5,005 nucleotides of DNA, taken from positions 1-5,005 of the forward strand of contig JAGNOB010000185.1 of NCBI GenBank assembly GCA_017990305.1. Direction: 5' to 3'. The notes below the pieces were generated by a model. The model saw only the letters and a list, made by a program, of their open reading frames with translations. It ran no database searches and was not told the DNA's origin. This document shows, piece by piece, positions 1 through 5,004 of this stretch; position 1 is the first letter of the stretch; each line of letters begins with the position of its first letter. This DNA is from Leucobacter sp. GTDB lineage: Bacteria; Actinomycetota; Actinomycetes; Actinomycetales; Microbacteriaceae. The position numbers and the translations under genes were made by a program.

Positions 1-1
1 G

Positions 2-139
2 ACCGGCCTGGGACTGCGAGGCATGCGTGAGAGGATCGGCGCGGTCGGCGGCAGCGTCTCGGCCGGACGGCGCGAACGCGAAGGATTCATGGTGCGCGCC
101 CGGGTCCCGCTCGCCGAGCGCGCGGAGACCACAGCATGA
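2..139 (+). CDS. Sensor histidine kinase, C-terminal fragment (5' end outside window)
   Basis: This is the last 45 residues of a two-component sensor kinase, read in the frame starting at base 2 and ending at TGA 137-139. The visible stretch begins TGLGLRGMRERI, which matches the G2 (GxGLxGMRER) ATP-lid segment of the HATPase_c domain in NarX/DesK-type (HisKA_3) kinases. It is followed by a G-G-S-V turn and a final strand, FMVRARVPL, typical of the end of this domain. The sensor, dimerisation and phosphoacceptor regions lie upstream, so the stimulus cannot be read. The stop overlaps the start of the response regulator (ATGA), indicating translational coupling and a cognate pair. The assignment rests on a short but characteristic motif and on the neighbour; the specific kinase is not identifiable. 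Confidence 0.85.
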   Translation, partial: TGLGLRGMRERIGAVGGSVSAGRREREGFMVRARVPLAERAETTA

Positions 140-891
140 GCATCCCAGACCCCGGCGCCTCAGCCACGACTAGAACGGACACAGCCGTGACAATTCGCGT
201 GCTCCTCGCAGACGACCAGGCGCTCGTTCGCTCGGGCTTCCGCATCATCCTCGAATCGGAGCCCGACATCGAAGTCGTCGGCGAGGCAGCAACCGGCGCT
301 GAGGCGGTCGAACTCGCGGCAGCGCTGTCACCCGACGTCATCTGCATGGACGTGGAGATGCCCGAGATGAACGGCATCGAGGCCTCCAGGCGGATCCTCG
401 CGGCCCAACACCCGGGCACAGCGGTTCTCGTGCTCACGACCTTTGGGCACGACGAGTACCTCTTCGATGCCCTCGCTGCTGGCGTCAGCGGTTTTTTGTT
501 GAAGACCTCGCGGGCGGAACAGCTTATCGACGCCGTACGGGTCATTGCGCGCGGCGGCTCGCTGCTCGGTCCAGAGGTCACCGGGGCGGTACTGAGCCGC
601 GTCCGAGATGCTGGTTCGGCAGCCGGCTCTGGCGCCAACAGCGCTGCGGGAACGGGCGAGGCGCTCTCGCAGCCAGGCGGGGCACTCGACGAGGCCATTG
701 ATGCCGCCGGGCTCACCCCGCGCGAGCGCGCGGTGCTACTGATGCTCGCGAAGGGGCACACCAACGCCGAGATTGCCGCCGAACTCTTCCTTGGCGAAGC
801 GACAGTCAAGACCCACGTCTCGAATGTGCTGCAGAAACTCGCCGTTCGAGATCGGCTGCAGGCCGTCGTGTGGGCGCACACCCGCTGCTAG
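136..891 (+). CDS. NarL/LuxR-family two-component response regulator
   Basis: A 251-residue DNA-binding response regulator, presumably phosphorylated by the kinase encoded just upstream. The receiver domain spans about residues 20-140: acidic pair D26-D27, phosphoacceptor D72 (in ICMDVEMPEMNG), switch Thr101/Thr102 and conserved Lys123 (GFLLK). The LuxR-type helix-turn-helix spans about 193-251, starting LTPRERAVL, with recognition helix region ATVKTHVSNVLQKL. Between them, residues 155-192 form an Ala/Gly/Ser-rich linker longer than is usual for NarL regulators. The ATG at 136 overlaps the kinase stop and has GGAGA seven bases upstream, which supports this start. An in-frame GTG at 187 (VTIRVLLADD) would remove a 17-residue N-terminal extension that is not part of the receiver fold and is the main alternative. 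Target genes are unknown; the gene converges on a heme oxygenase gene. Confidence 0.93.
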   Translation: MSIPDPGASATTRTDTAVTIRVLLADDQALVRSGFRIILESEPDIEVVGEAATGAEAVELAAALSPDVICMDVEMPEMNGIEASRRILAAQHPGTAVLVLTTFGHDEYLFDALAAGVSGFLLKTSRAEQLIDAVRVIARGGSLLGPEVTGAVLSRVRDAGSAAGSGANSAAGTGEALSQPGGALDEAIDAAGLTPRERAVLLMLAKGHTNAEIAAELFLGEATVKTHVSNVLQKLAVRDRLQAVVWAHTRC

Positions 892-903
892 GCGGGCGGG
901 CGC
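874..903. terminator. Possible bidirectional terminator hairpin between convergent genes
   Basis: An imperfect inverted repeat spans the response regulator stop codon and the 24-bp gap to the convergent heme oxygenase gene. CCCGC (881-885) pairs with GCGGG (892-896) around the loop TGCTAG. An outer GCGC/GCGC pairing (874-877 with 900-903) is separated by two mismatches. No T-tract is visible on either strand, as is common in high-GC actinobacteria. In such GC-rich sequence a hairpin of this quality can arise by chance, so this is tentative. Confidence 0.3.
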
Positions 904-915
904 TGCAGTGTCGAG

Positions 916-1983
916 CTAGGCAGCAGCCTTCAGCTCGGCAAGATCCACGAACACCGCGGTATTGAAGGCGTACGCTGCGCGCACCTCTTCGATCATGCGC
1001 TGCTGCTGCTCCGCGTCAAGCGTCTCGCCAAGCGCGTCAAGCCCATCCCGGTAGTTCTCCTTGAATGCCTTCAGATCGCCAAGCGACGCGAAGTCATAGA
1101 ACGCAACCCCTGCACCGTCGAAACCGTGCTGGCGCGCAACGCGACGCGCGATGATCTGACCTCCAGAGAGGTCGCCGAGGTAGCGCGTGTAGTGGTGCGC
1201 GATGATGCCGGGCAGCCAGCCCTCTGCAGCAACCTCGCGGATACGTGCTGCGTACGCTGCGGAGGCGGGAACCGGGCTAATCTCGTCGCGCCAGTTCGCG
1301 CCGAGCAGGTGCTCAAGGTCAACCTCGAGCGTGCCAAGCCGCACGAGCGCTTCGGGGTGCAGGCCGGCGTACGCCGGGTTAGCCGCCAGCTGTGCCGCTG
1401 CCTCTTCGAGGGCTTCGTACATGAAGAAGTGCTGCGCGACGAGGTCGATGTAGTCCTGCTTCGAGGCGACACCACGCATGATGTCTTCCATGAAGTTTGC
1501 GCCCTCGCTGCTCGAGTGATCAGACCACGAGCTCTCACGGACGACGCGTGAGAACGGCTTCGGGCCGTCTGTCTGGTCTTCCGCTGCGTGCGGGTTGTGG
1601 CCGTGCGGGTTGCCTCCGGCGTGCGGGTTGCTGTCACCGTGAGCGTGGCTGTGGGCCGCAGCCTCAGCCGGCTGATGCTCTTCTCGTGCGGGCACGCCAA
1701 GCTTTGCGCATGCCGCCTTATAGAGCTCGACGACCTGGCGGCGAACCTGCGGCCGGTCAGCGATCGGCGCTCCTGGCCAGTCGACGCGGAGCTCATGCTC
1801 ACCGGCTGCATCGGTGACGCGCCAGAAGCCTGCCTGTTCGTCGAGGCCGGTCATTGTGCTCGCAGTTGCGTTGGGGTAGCCAAACGCCTTCGCGATGAGC
1901 AGGTTGTCATCGAGATGGTCGTCGTTCATGTGGCCCGTAACGGCAGCGATCACTGCGGCATCAAAATTCATCACATCTTTCAT
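916..1983 (-). CDS. DUF2470-heme oxygenase fusion protein (biliverdin-producing) with His-rich linker
   Basis: A 355-residue protein predicted to cleave heme with O2 and reductant to biliverdin, CO and Fe2+ in the cytoplasm, for iron acquisition or heme detoxification. Residues ~9-95 are a DUF2470 domain (GHMNDDHLDDNLLIAKAFG), the type found at the C-terminus of HugZ-like heme-utilisation proteins. Residues ~103-132 are His-rich with three NPH repeats. Residues ~143-355 are a full-length heme oxygenase domain, close to the ~215 residues of corynebacterial HmuO. His156 (in WSDHSSSEGANFM) aligns with the proximal heme ligand His20 of HmuO, with the same eight-residue spacing to the FM pair. GDLSGGQ (270-276) is the distal-helix signature, D271 being the catalytic Asp. 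Start: ATG at 1983 has GGGAG six bases upstream; a second ATG four codons later has a weaker context. No signal peptide is visible. No obvious DtxR/IdeR-type operator was seen upstream. Confidence 0.93.
   Translation of the reverse strand: MKDVMNFDAAVIAAVTGHMNDDHLDDNLLIAKAFGYPNATASTMTGLDEQAGFWRVTDAAGEHELRVDWPGAPIADRPQVRRQVVELYKAACAKLGVPAREEHQPAEAAAHSHAHGDSNPHAGGNPHGHNPHAAEDQTDGPKPFSRVVRESSWSDHSSSEGANFMEDIMRGVASKQDYIDLVAQHFFMYEALEEAAAQLAANPAYAGLHPEALVRLGTLEVDLEHLLGANWRDEISPVPASAAYAARIREVAAEGWLPGIIAHHYTRYLGDLSGGQIIARRVARQHGFDGAGVAFYDFASLGDLKAFKENYRDGLDALGETLDAEQQQRMIEEVRAAYAFNTAVFVDLAELKAAA
1588..1677 (-). repeat. His-rich interdomain linker with three NPH repeats
   Basis: The codons for residues 103-132 of the heme oxygenase fusion encode eight histidines, seven of them within residues 111-132. 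The core is three NPH units, at N119, N125 and N130, spaced six and five residues apart. On the + strand these read as three copies of CGTGCGGGTTG (first bases at 1587, 1602 and 1620, the middle one preceded by C instead of G), at 15- and 18-base offsets. The repeat is a short in-frame coding expansion rather than an independent element. Metal or heme binding is an inference from composition. Confidence 0.75.
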
Positions 1984-2004
1984 TCTACGCTCCCGGCACG
2001 CTCA

Positions 2005-2033
2005 GCGACACTGGGAGTCGCACAGAGTATCAT
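2005..2033 (+). promoter_or_regulatory. Candidate promoter for the lipoprotein gene
   Basis: GCGACA (2005-2010, 4/6 match to TTGACA) is separated by exactly 17 bases from TATCAT (2028-2033, 5/6 match to TATAAT). This predicts transcription starting near 2040 and a leader of about 40 bases before the GTG at 2082. The 98-bp interval 1984-2081 must also hold the promoter of the divergent heme oxygenase gene. On that strand only a weak GATACT (2031-2026) overlaps the same spot and no convincing -35 was found. No palindromic operator stands out in the interval. Confidence 0.5.
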
Positions 2034-2081
2034 CGAGGGATTCGTGCTCCCGCGCGCCTGCGGGTCGAGATTGGCGGTTTC

Positions 2082-3341
2082 GTGTTTTCAAGAGTCAAAC
2101 GAGTTGGACCCATTGCTGCGCTCAGCATGCTCGCAGTCGTAGGCCTAACGCTCACTGCGTGCACCAGCAGTAGCTCAGGAACGGGCAACTCCGACCAGAA
2201 CACCGTGGCTCCCGAGCTCGCGACCGCGATCGATGAAGCAGTCGCAAATGCGCTCAGTCTGAGCGGATCCACCGAGGCCGTCGTCGGGGTGTGGCAAGGC
2301 GACGACGCCGCGTATGTCCGAGGCTACGGTGAAGGCGTCACCGCTGGCACCACCTTCCGCGGCGCTCAAGCCTCGCAGCCCGTGATGTGCGCGCTGCTGC
2401 TTGAACTCGTCGACAAGGGCCAGATCAAGCTCGGCCGACAGGTGTCAAAGGATCTCCCCCGCCAGGCCGGAATCGCGGACATCACGTACGGGCAGCTCTG
2501 CGACCAGACTTCTGGTCTCGCAGATTTCAAGGGCGGCTTCACCGAACGCTTCACCAACAACCCGTCCCGCTACTGGCCCGAGCAAGAGCTCATCGCGAAC
2601 GGGCTTGCTCGATCGCCACTGCCCTGGCCTGGGAAGAATGTCTACCTCTCAGACACGAACGCGGTGCTGCTCGACCGCGCGATCCGGCTGAACTCGCGAG
2701 GTGAAACCTTCGAGCTGCTCGAGGACAACGTGTTCCAGAAGGCGGGAATGTCGGCGAGCGCCTACCCCGATAACTTCAGCGAGACTGAGATCCCTGCGGG
2801 CAGCCTCAAGCCACTCGCGTACCCGCTCGCAGGCGATGCGCCCGTGTGCGAGGCTGGCGCTACCGAGCTCTCGGCGCTCTCCCCCTCGATGATGCGCGGC
2901 GCCGGAGCCACGCTCACAACTGTGACCGACCTCAAGGACTTCTACTCGACGTACCTCGCTGGCGGCTTCGGCGGCGAGGGCGCCAAGGACCTCCTTGGAA
3001 CCTTCCAGCCCGCGAAGAACCCCGAGCGCGACGAGGCAGGCGAACCGACCAGCGAGCCCGATACCGCAGGAAGCCAGGTTGGCTTCGGTATCGAGCAAGT
3101 CGGCCCGCTGCTCGGCAGGAGCGGTGCGATGCCAGGCTCCATCACCGCGGCCTACGCTGACCCCGCTTCGGGTCTGACAGTCGTGGTGGCGATGAACAAC
3201 TCTTCGGCAGGCGCCGGATTCGCCGGAGCACTCGCCTTCCAGTTGTCTGCGCTCACAGGCGTCGAGCTGCCCTGGAGCGCTGAGGATCAGGCGGCACGCA
3301 TCGCCGAGATGGCGGTCTGCCAGCCTGCCGCAGAGGGATAA
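2082..3341 (+). CDS. Beta-lactamase-fold lipoprotein (serine hydrolase/PBP family) lacking catalytic residues
   Basis: A 419-residue exported lipoprotein. The N-terminus has basic residues (R4, K6, R7), a hydrophobic segment (~10-24) and the lipobox LTAC with lipidated Cys27, then a Ser/Gly/Thr-rich tether. The rest aligns with the beta-lactamase/D-alanyl-D-alanine carboxypeptidase family (PF00144 type): the FR...LLLELVDKGQIKL helix, CDQTSGLADF (140-149), PGKNVYLSDTNAVLL (183-197), VFQKAGMSAS, and a C-terminal GRSGAMPGS...AYADPASGLTVVVAMNN. The active site appears lost. In ungapped alignment SxxK becomes Q96-A-S-Q99, YxN becomes L189-S-D191, and HxG becomes R346-S-G348. Four further cysteines (103, 140, 256, 413) could form disulfides. 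It is therefore probably a binding or scaffold protein of the cell envelope, not a hydrolase; the ligand is unknown. The GTG at 2082 is the only start that preserves the signal peptide, with a weak GGCGG four bases upstream. The gene stands alone, followed by a strong hairpin. Confidence 0.88.
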   Translation: MFSRVKRVGPIAALSMLAVVGLTLTACTSSSSGTGNSDQNTVAPELATAIDEAVANALSLSGSTEAVVGVWQGDDAAYVRGYGEGVTAGTTFRGAQASQPVMCALLLELVDKGQIKLGRQVSKDLPRQAGIADITYGQLCDQTSGLADFKGGFTERFTNNPSRYWPEQELIANGLARSPLPWPGKNVYLSDTNAVLLDRAIRLNSRGETFELLEDNVFQKAGMSASAYPDNFSETEIPAGSLKPLAYPLAGDAPVCEAGATELSALSPSMMRGAGATLTTVTDLKDFYSTYLAGGFGGEGAKDLLGTFQPAKNPERDEAGEPTSEPDTAGSQVGFGIEQVGPLLGRSGAMPGSITAAYADPASGLTVVVAMNNSSAGAGFAGALAFQLSALTGVELPWSAEDQAARIAEMAVCQPAAEG

Positions 3342-3348
3342 GTTTCAG

Positions 3349-3381
3349 CGGCGTGCCGCTCCCGGTCGGAGCGGCACGCCG
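3349..3381 (+). terminator. Strong rho-independent-type terminator hairpin
   Basis: A perfect 14-bp inverted repeat begins eight bases after the TAA of the lipoprotein gene. CGGCGTGCCGCTCC (3349-3362) pairs with GGAGCGGCACGCCG (3368-3381) around the five-base loop CGGTC. Only scattered T residues follow (GATTCTGCT), so the T-tract is poor, which is usual for actinobacterial terminators. It insulates the lipoprotein gene from the tRNA gene downstream. Confidence 0.8.
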
Positions 3382-3386
3382 GATTC

Positions 3387-3420
3387 TGCTACGCTCATAC
3401 GGGTCGGGATTCATCCCGAC
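3387..3420 (+). promoter_or_regulatory. Putative tRNA promoter (-10) and leader hairpin
   Basis: TGCTACGCT (3387-3395) resembles an extended -10 element (TGn plus TAnnnT), but no good -35 is seen because that position falls in the preceding terminator stem. It would start transcription near 3402. Immediately there, GTCGGGA (3403-3409) and TCCCGAC (3414-3420) form a perfect 7-bp stem with a TTCA loop, ending 11 bases before the mature tRNA. The hairpin would sit at the 5' end of the tRNA precursor and be removed by RNase P. The pairing is seen directly; the promoter call is weak. Confidence 0.4.
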
Positions 3421-3431
3421 AAGCTCCATCT

Positions 3432-3505
3432 GGGGCCGTCGTCTAATGGTAAGACATCAGCTTCCCAAGCTGAGAACGCGGGTTCGATTCCCGTCGGCCC
3501 CTCCA
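3432..3505 (+). tRNA. tRNA-Gly (anticodon CCC)
   Basis: A complete cloverleaf can be drawn. The acceptor stem GGGGCCG (3432-3438) pairs with CGGCCCC (3495-3501). The D stem is GTCT/AGAC (3441-3444 with 3452-3455). The anticodon stem is TCAGC/GCTGA (3457-3461 with 3469-3473) around the loop TTCCCAA, with anticodon CCC at 3464-3466. The T stem is GCGGG/CCCGT (3478-3482 with 3490-3494) with loop TTCGATT. The discriminator is T3502 and CCA is encoded at 3503-3505. The anticodon reads GGG glycine codons. No other tRNA is adjacent, and no integrase or duplicated 3' end is present nearby. Confidence 0.97.
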
Positions 3506-3538
3506 AATCACAGCACTGCTCACGCGTTGCCCCGGCAT

Positions 3539-3544
3539 TACACT
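3539..3544 (+). promoter_or_regulatory. Candidate -10 element for a leaderless alkyltransferase transcript
   Basis: TACACT (TAnnnT type) lies seven bases before the ATG at 3552, so transcription would be expected to begin at or next to the A of the start codon. No Shine-Dalgarno sequence is present in the bases before the ATG, which fits leaderless translation, common in actinobacteria. The -35 region (about 3516-3522) is poor, so this remains a hypothesis. Confidence 0.4.
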
Positions 3545-3551
3545 TGTCGCC

Positions 3552-4067
3552 ATGACCCTACGCCACGGCACGTTTGAAACTTCGCTCGGCACTCTGCTGT
3601 TTGTGGCGGATGAAGGCGCAGTGGTCGGTGTGTACTTTCCCGATCACCGCTACCCGCCGCGGCCCGAAGACGTTGGCGCCGACCTGGGGCACCAGCCGGG
3701 AGACCCGGTTCTCGAGCCAGCCGCGGAGCAACTCGTTGACTATCTCGCCGGCAGCCGGACCGTGTTCGACCTCGAACTCGCCCCGCGCGGGGATGAGTTC
3801 TCGCAGCAGGTATGGACCTTGCTTCGTGCAATCCCGTTTGGCGCGACGACAACCTACGGCGAGCTCGCACTCGAGCTCGGCAATCGTGCGTTCGCGCAGC
3901 GTGTCGGGCAGGCCGTCGGGCACAACCCGATCAGTGTCATCATCCCGTGTCACCGAGTTGTCGGAGCGGACGGGTCCCTCACCGGGTATGCCGGCGGCCT
4001 CGATCGCAAGCGTCAGCTCCTGCGACTCGAGGAGCCCGAGCCCTCTGCGGCCGGGCGGCTCTTCTAG
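3552..4067 (+). CDS. ogt: Methylated-DNA--[protein]-cysteine S-methyltransferase (Ogt/MGMT family)
   Basis: A 171-residue DNA repair protein that transfers alkyl groups from O6-alkylguanine (and O4-alkylthymine) in DNA to its own cysteine in a suicide reaction. The N-terminal ribonuclease-like domain covers about residues 1-80 (FETSLGTLLFVADEGAVVGVYF). The C-terminal DNA-binding and active-site domain covers ~81-165. It carries FSQQVWTLLRAIPFGATTTYGELA (Tyr102 matches the base-flipping tyrosine), RVGQAVGHNP with R117 as the arginine finger, and the catalytic IPCHRVVG with Cys133, followed by GSLTGYAGGLDRKRQLLRLE. All key residues are present and the length is normal. No Ada-type metal-binding domain is attached, so it is the stand-alone Ogt type. 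The ATG at 3552 lacks an SD sequence but fits the domain start. The stop overlaps that of the convergent RNA methyltransferase gene. Confidence 0.95.
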   Translation: MTLRHGTFETSLGTLLFVADEGAVVGVYFPDHRYPPRPEDVGADLGHQPGDPVLEPAAEQLVDYLAGSRTVFDLELAPRGDEFSQQVWTLLRAIPFGATTTYGELALELGNRAFAQRVGQAVGHNPISVIIPCHRVVGADGSLTGYAGGLDRKRQLLRLEEPEPSAAGRLF

Positions 4068-4744
4068 TTCGCGGTTTTGCTGACGCGCGGCACCATGGGC
4101 GAATGCTTCGTCACCCACGAATACATCGCGACGGCAGCCGCTGCCGAGGCATTGATTGAGCGGGTAGAGCCGTACTGAGTGATCTCAACAACGGCCTCGG
4201 CTGCGGCAATCGCCTCCTCCGACAGCCCTGGCCCCTCCTGCCCGAACAGCATCACGCACCGTTCTGGCCAGTCGAACGTCTCCATCGGCACGCAGCCGGG
4301 AACGTTGTCGATCGCAATAATCGGAATCCCCTCAGTGCGCGCCCAACTGACAAGCGATGCGATGTCCTCGCGATGCTCGACATGCTGGTAGCGGTCGGTA
4401 ACCATCGCGCCTCGCTTGTTCCAGCGACGGCGGCCGACGATCTGCACGGTATCCGCGGCGAACGCGTTCGCGCTGCGCACGATCGACCCGATGTTCATGT
4501 CGTGTTGCCAGTTCTCGATGGCCACGTGGAACGGGTGTCGCTGTTCGTCAAGGTCAGCCACAATCGCTTCCATCAGCCAATACCGGTAGCGGTCGACGAC
4601 GTTGCGGGTGTCTCCGTGTGCGAGCAGCTCGGGGTCGTAATGCGCCTCACTCGGCCACTCATCTGGGCCGCCCGGCCACGGCCCGACGCCGGCAGTGGTG
4701 CGTTCAGGGTGCGTGTCGGTATCGGGCTTAGGGGTGTCGCTCAC
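4064..4744 (-). CDS. TrmH/SpoU-family RNA 2'-O-methyltransferase
   Basis: A 226-residue SAM-dependent RNA ribose methyltransferase of the SPOUT (trefoil-knot) superfamily; substrate (tRNA or rRNA) not determinable. The three SpoU motifs are present. Motif 1 is NIGSIVRSANAF (residues 84-95), with Arg90 the likely catalytic arginine. Motif 2 is FGQEGPGLS (167-175). Motif 3 is ITQYGSTRSINASAAAAVAMYSW (188-210), with Asn198 in the knot. The variant with N-terminal DTRNVVDRYRYW and VAIENWQHDMNIGS is recalled as common in actinobacteria. An acidic, Pro-rich N-terminus precedes the domain and no L30e-like substrate-binding domain is fused. Start: GTG at 4744 (MSDTPKPD) is preferred, with GGAAG nine bases upstream. 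An in-frame GTG at 4783 would add 13 residues and overlap the upstream Excalibur gene by ten bases. The two - strand genes may be co-transcribed. Confidence 0.92.
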   Translation of the reverse strand: MSDTPKPDTDTHPERTTAGVGPWPGGPDEWPSEAHYDPELLAHGDTRNVVDRYRYWLMEAIVADLDEQRHPFHVAIENWQHDMNIGSIVRSANAFAADTVQIVGRRRWNKRGAMVTDRYQHVEHREDIASLVSWARTEGIPIIAIDNVPGCVPMETFDWPERCVMLFGQEGPGLSEEAIAAAEAVVEITQYGSTRSINASAAAAVAMYSWVTKHSPMVPRVSKTAN

Positions 4745-4773
4745 CCCGCCATTCTTCCAGGCTTTCAGAGGAG

Positions 4774-5004
4774 CTATTCGCACCCGACCCCGTCACCGTC
4801 GCGATCGAGGTGCCTCCCGTAACCGGGGTCTCCCGCGTACACAGGAGCGGCACCCGCGTTCCGTGCCGCAGTGCAGTTGTCAAAGTACGCCGCGGCAGGT
4901 TGCGGTGCGGGAGCGGCGGGGGCCTGGGCCTCGGGGGCGGCCTGCTGGGGAGCAGCAAACGGGACGGGTTCCTGCGCAGCGGCGGCCTGCGCTTCAACTT
5001 CGGC
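4774..5004 (-). CDS. Excalibur calcium-binding domain protein, C-terminal part (5' end outside window)
   Basis: The last 76 residues of a - strand gene that enters from the right edge and stops at TAG 4776-4774. Visible residues 1-39 are an Ala/Pro/Gln/Glu-rich low-complexity spacer of the kind that crosses cell-wall peptidoglycan. Residues 40-76 form a complete Excalibur domain: YFDNCTAARNAGAAPVY, then GDPGYGRHLDRDGDGVGCE at the extreme C-terminus. The D67-x-D69-x-D71-G loop is EF-hand-like and should bind Ca2+. Cys44 and Cys75 are the pair conserved in the family and probably form a disulfide, implying an extracytoplasmic location. The N-terminal portion (signal peptide or an enzymatic domain such as a nuclease) is not in the window, so the overall function is unknown. 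The stop lies 29 bases before the preferred start of the RNA methyltransferase gene. Confidence 0.88.
   Translation of the reverse strand, partial: AEVEAQAAAAQEPVPFAAPQQAAPEAQAPAAPAPQPAAAYFDNCTAARNAGAAPVYAGDPGYGRHLDRDGDGVGCE

Noticed and set aside
87..881. Long - strand open frame (264 codons) opposite the response regulator
   Set aside because: It is Ser/Ala/Arg-rich with no recognisable domain and lies antisense to a clear NarL regulator; such shadow frames are expected in high-GC coding DNA.
1586..1630. CRISPR-like or independent tandem repeat from three CGTGCGGGTTG copies
   Set aside because: The copies are in frame within the heme oxygenase linker, separated by only a few bases, and encode NPH units; there are no spacers or cas genes.
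1071..2142. Several open frames on both strands overlapping the heme oxygenase gene
   Set aside because: Their translations are low-complexity Arg/Ser/Ala-rich and match no family, while the 916-1983 frame has full domain motifs and a ribosome binding site.
2373..2384. Ser98 of the lipoprotein as a possible catalytic nucleophile
   Set aside because: It sits two positions off the aligned SxxK serine and has Val rather than Lys at +3, so it does not recreate the motif.
2649..3098. A - strand frame of 149 codons inside the lipoprotein gene
   Set aside because: It has no domain, lies wholly within a well-supported gene and follows its third-position GC pattern as an antisense shadow.
3432..3505. 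tRNA-Gly as an integration (att) site for a mobile element
   Set aside because: No integrase, duplicated tRNA 3' end or change in base composition is visible nearby; flanking genes look chromosomal.
3558..4118. A - strand frame of 186 codons opposite the alkyltransferase gene
   Set aside because: The + strand frame carries the complete PCHRV active site and all family motifs; the antisense product has none.
4728..4997. A - strand frame of 89 codons, Arg/Pro-rich, at the right edge
   Set aside because: It is a frame-shifted reading of the Excalibur-domain gene; the correct frame ends at 4774 with a canonical Excalibur C-terminus.
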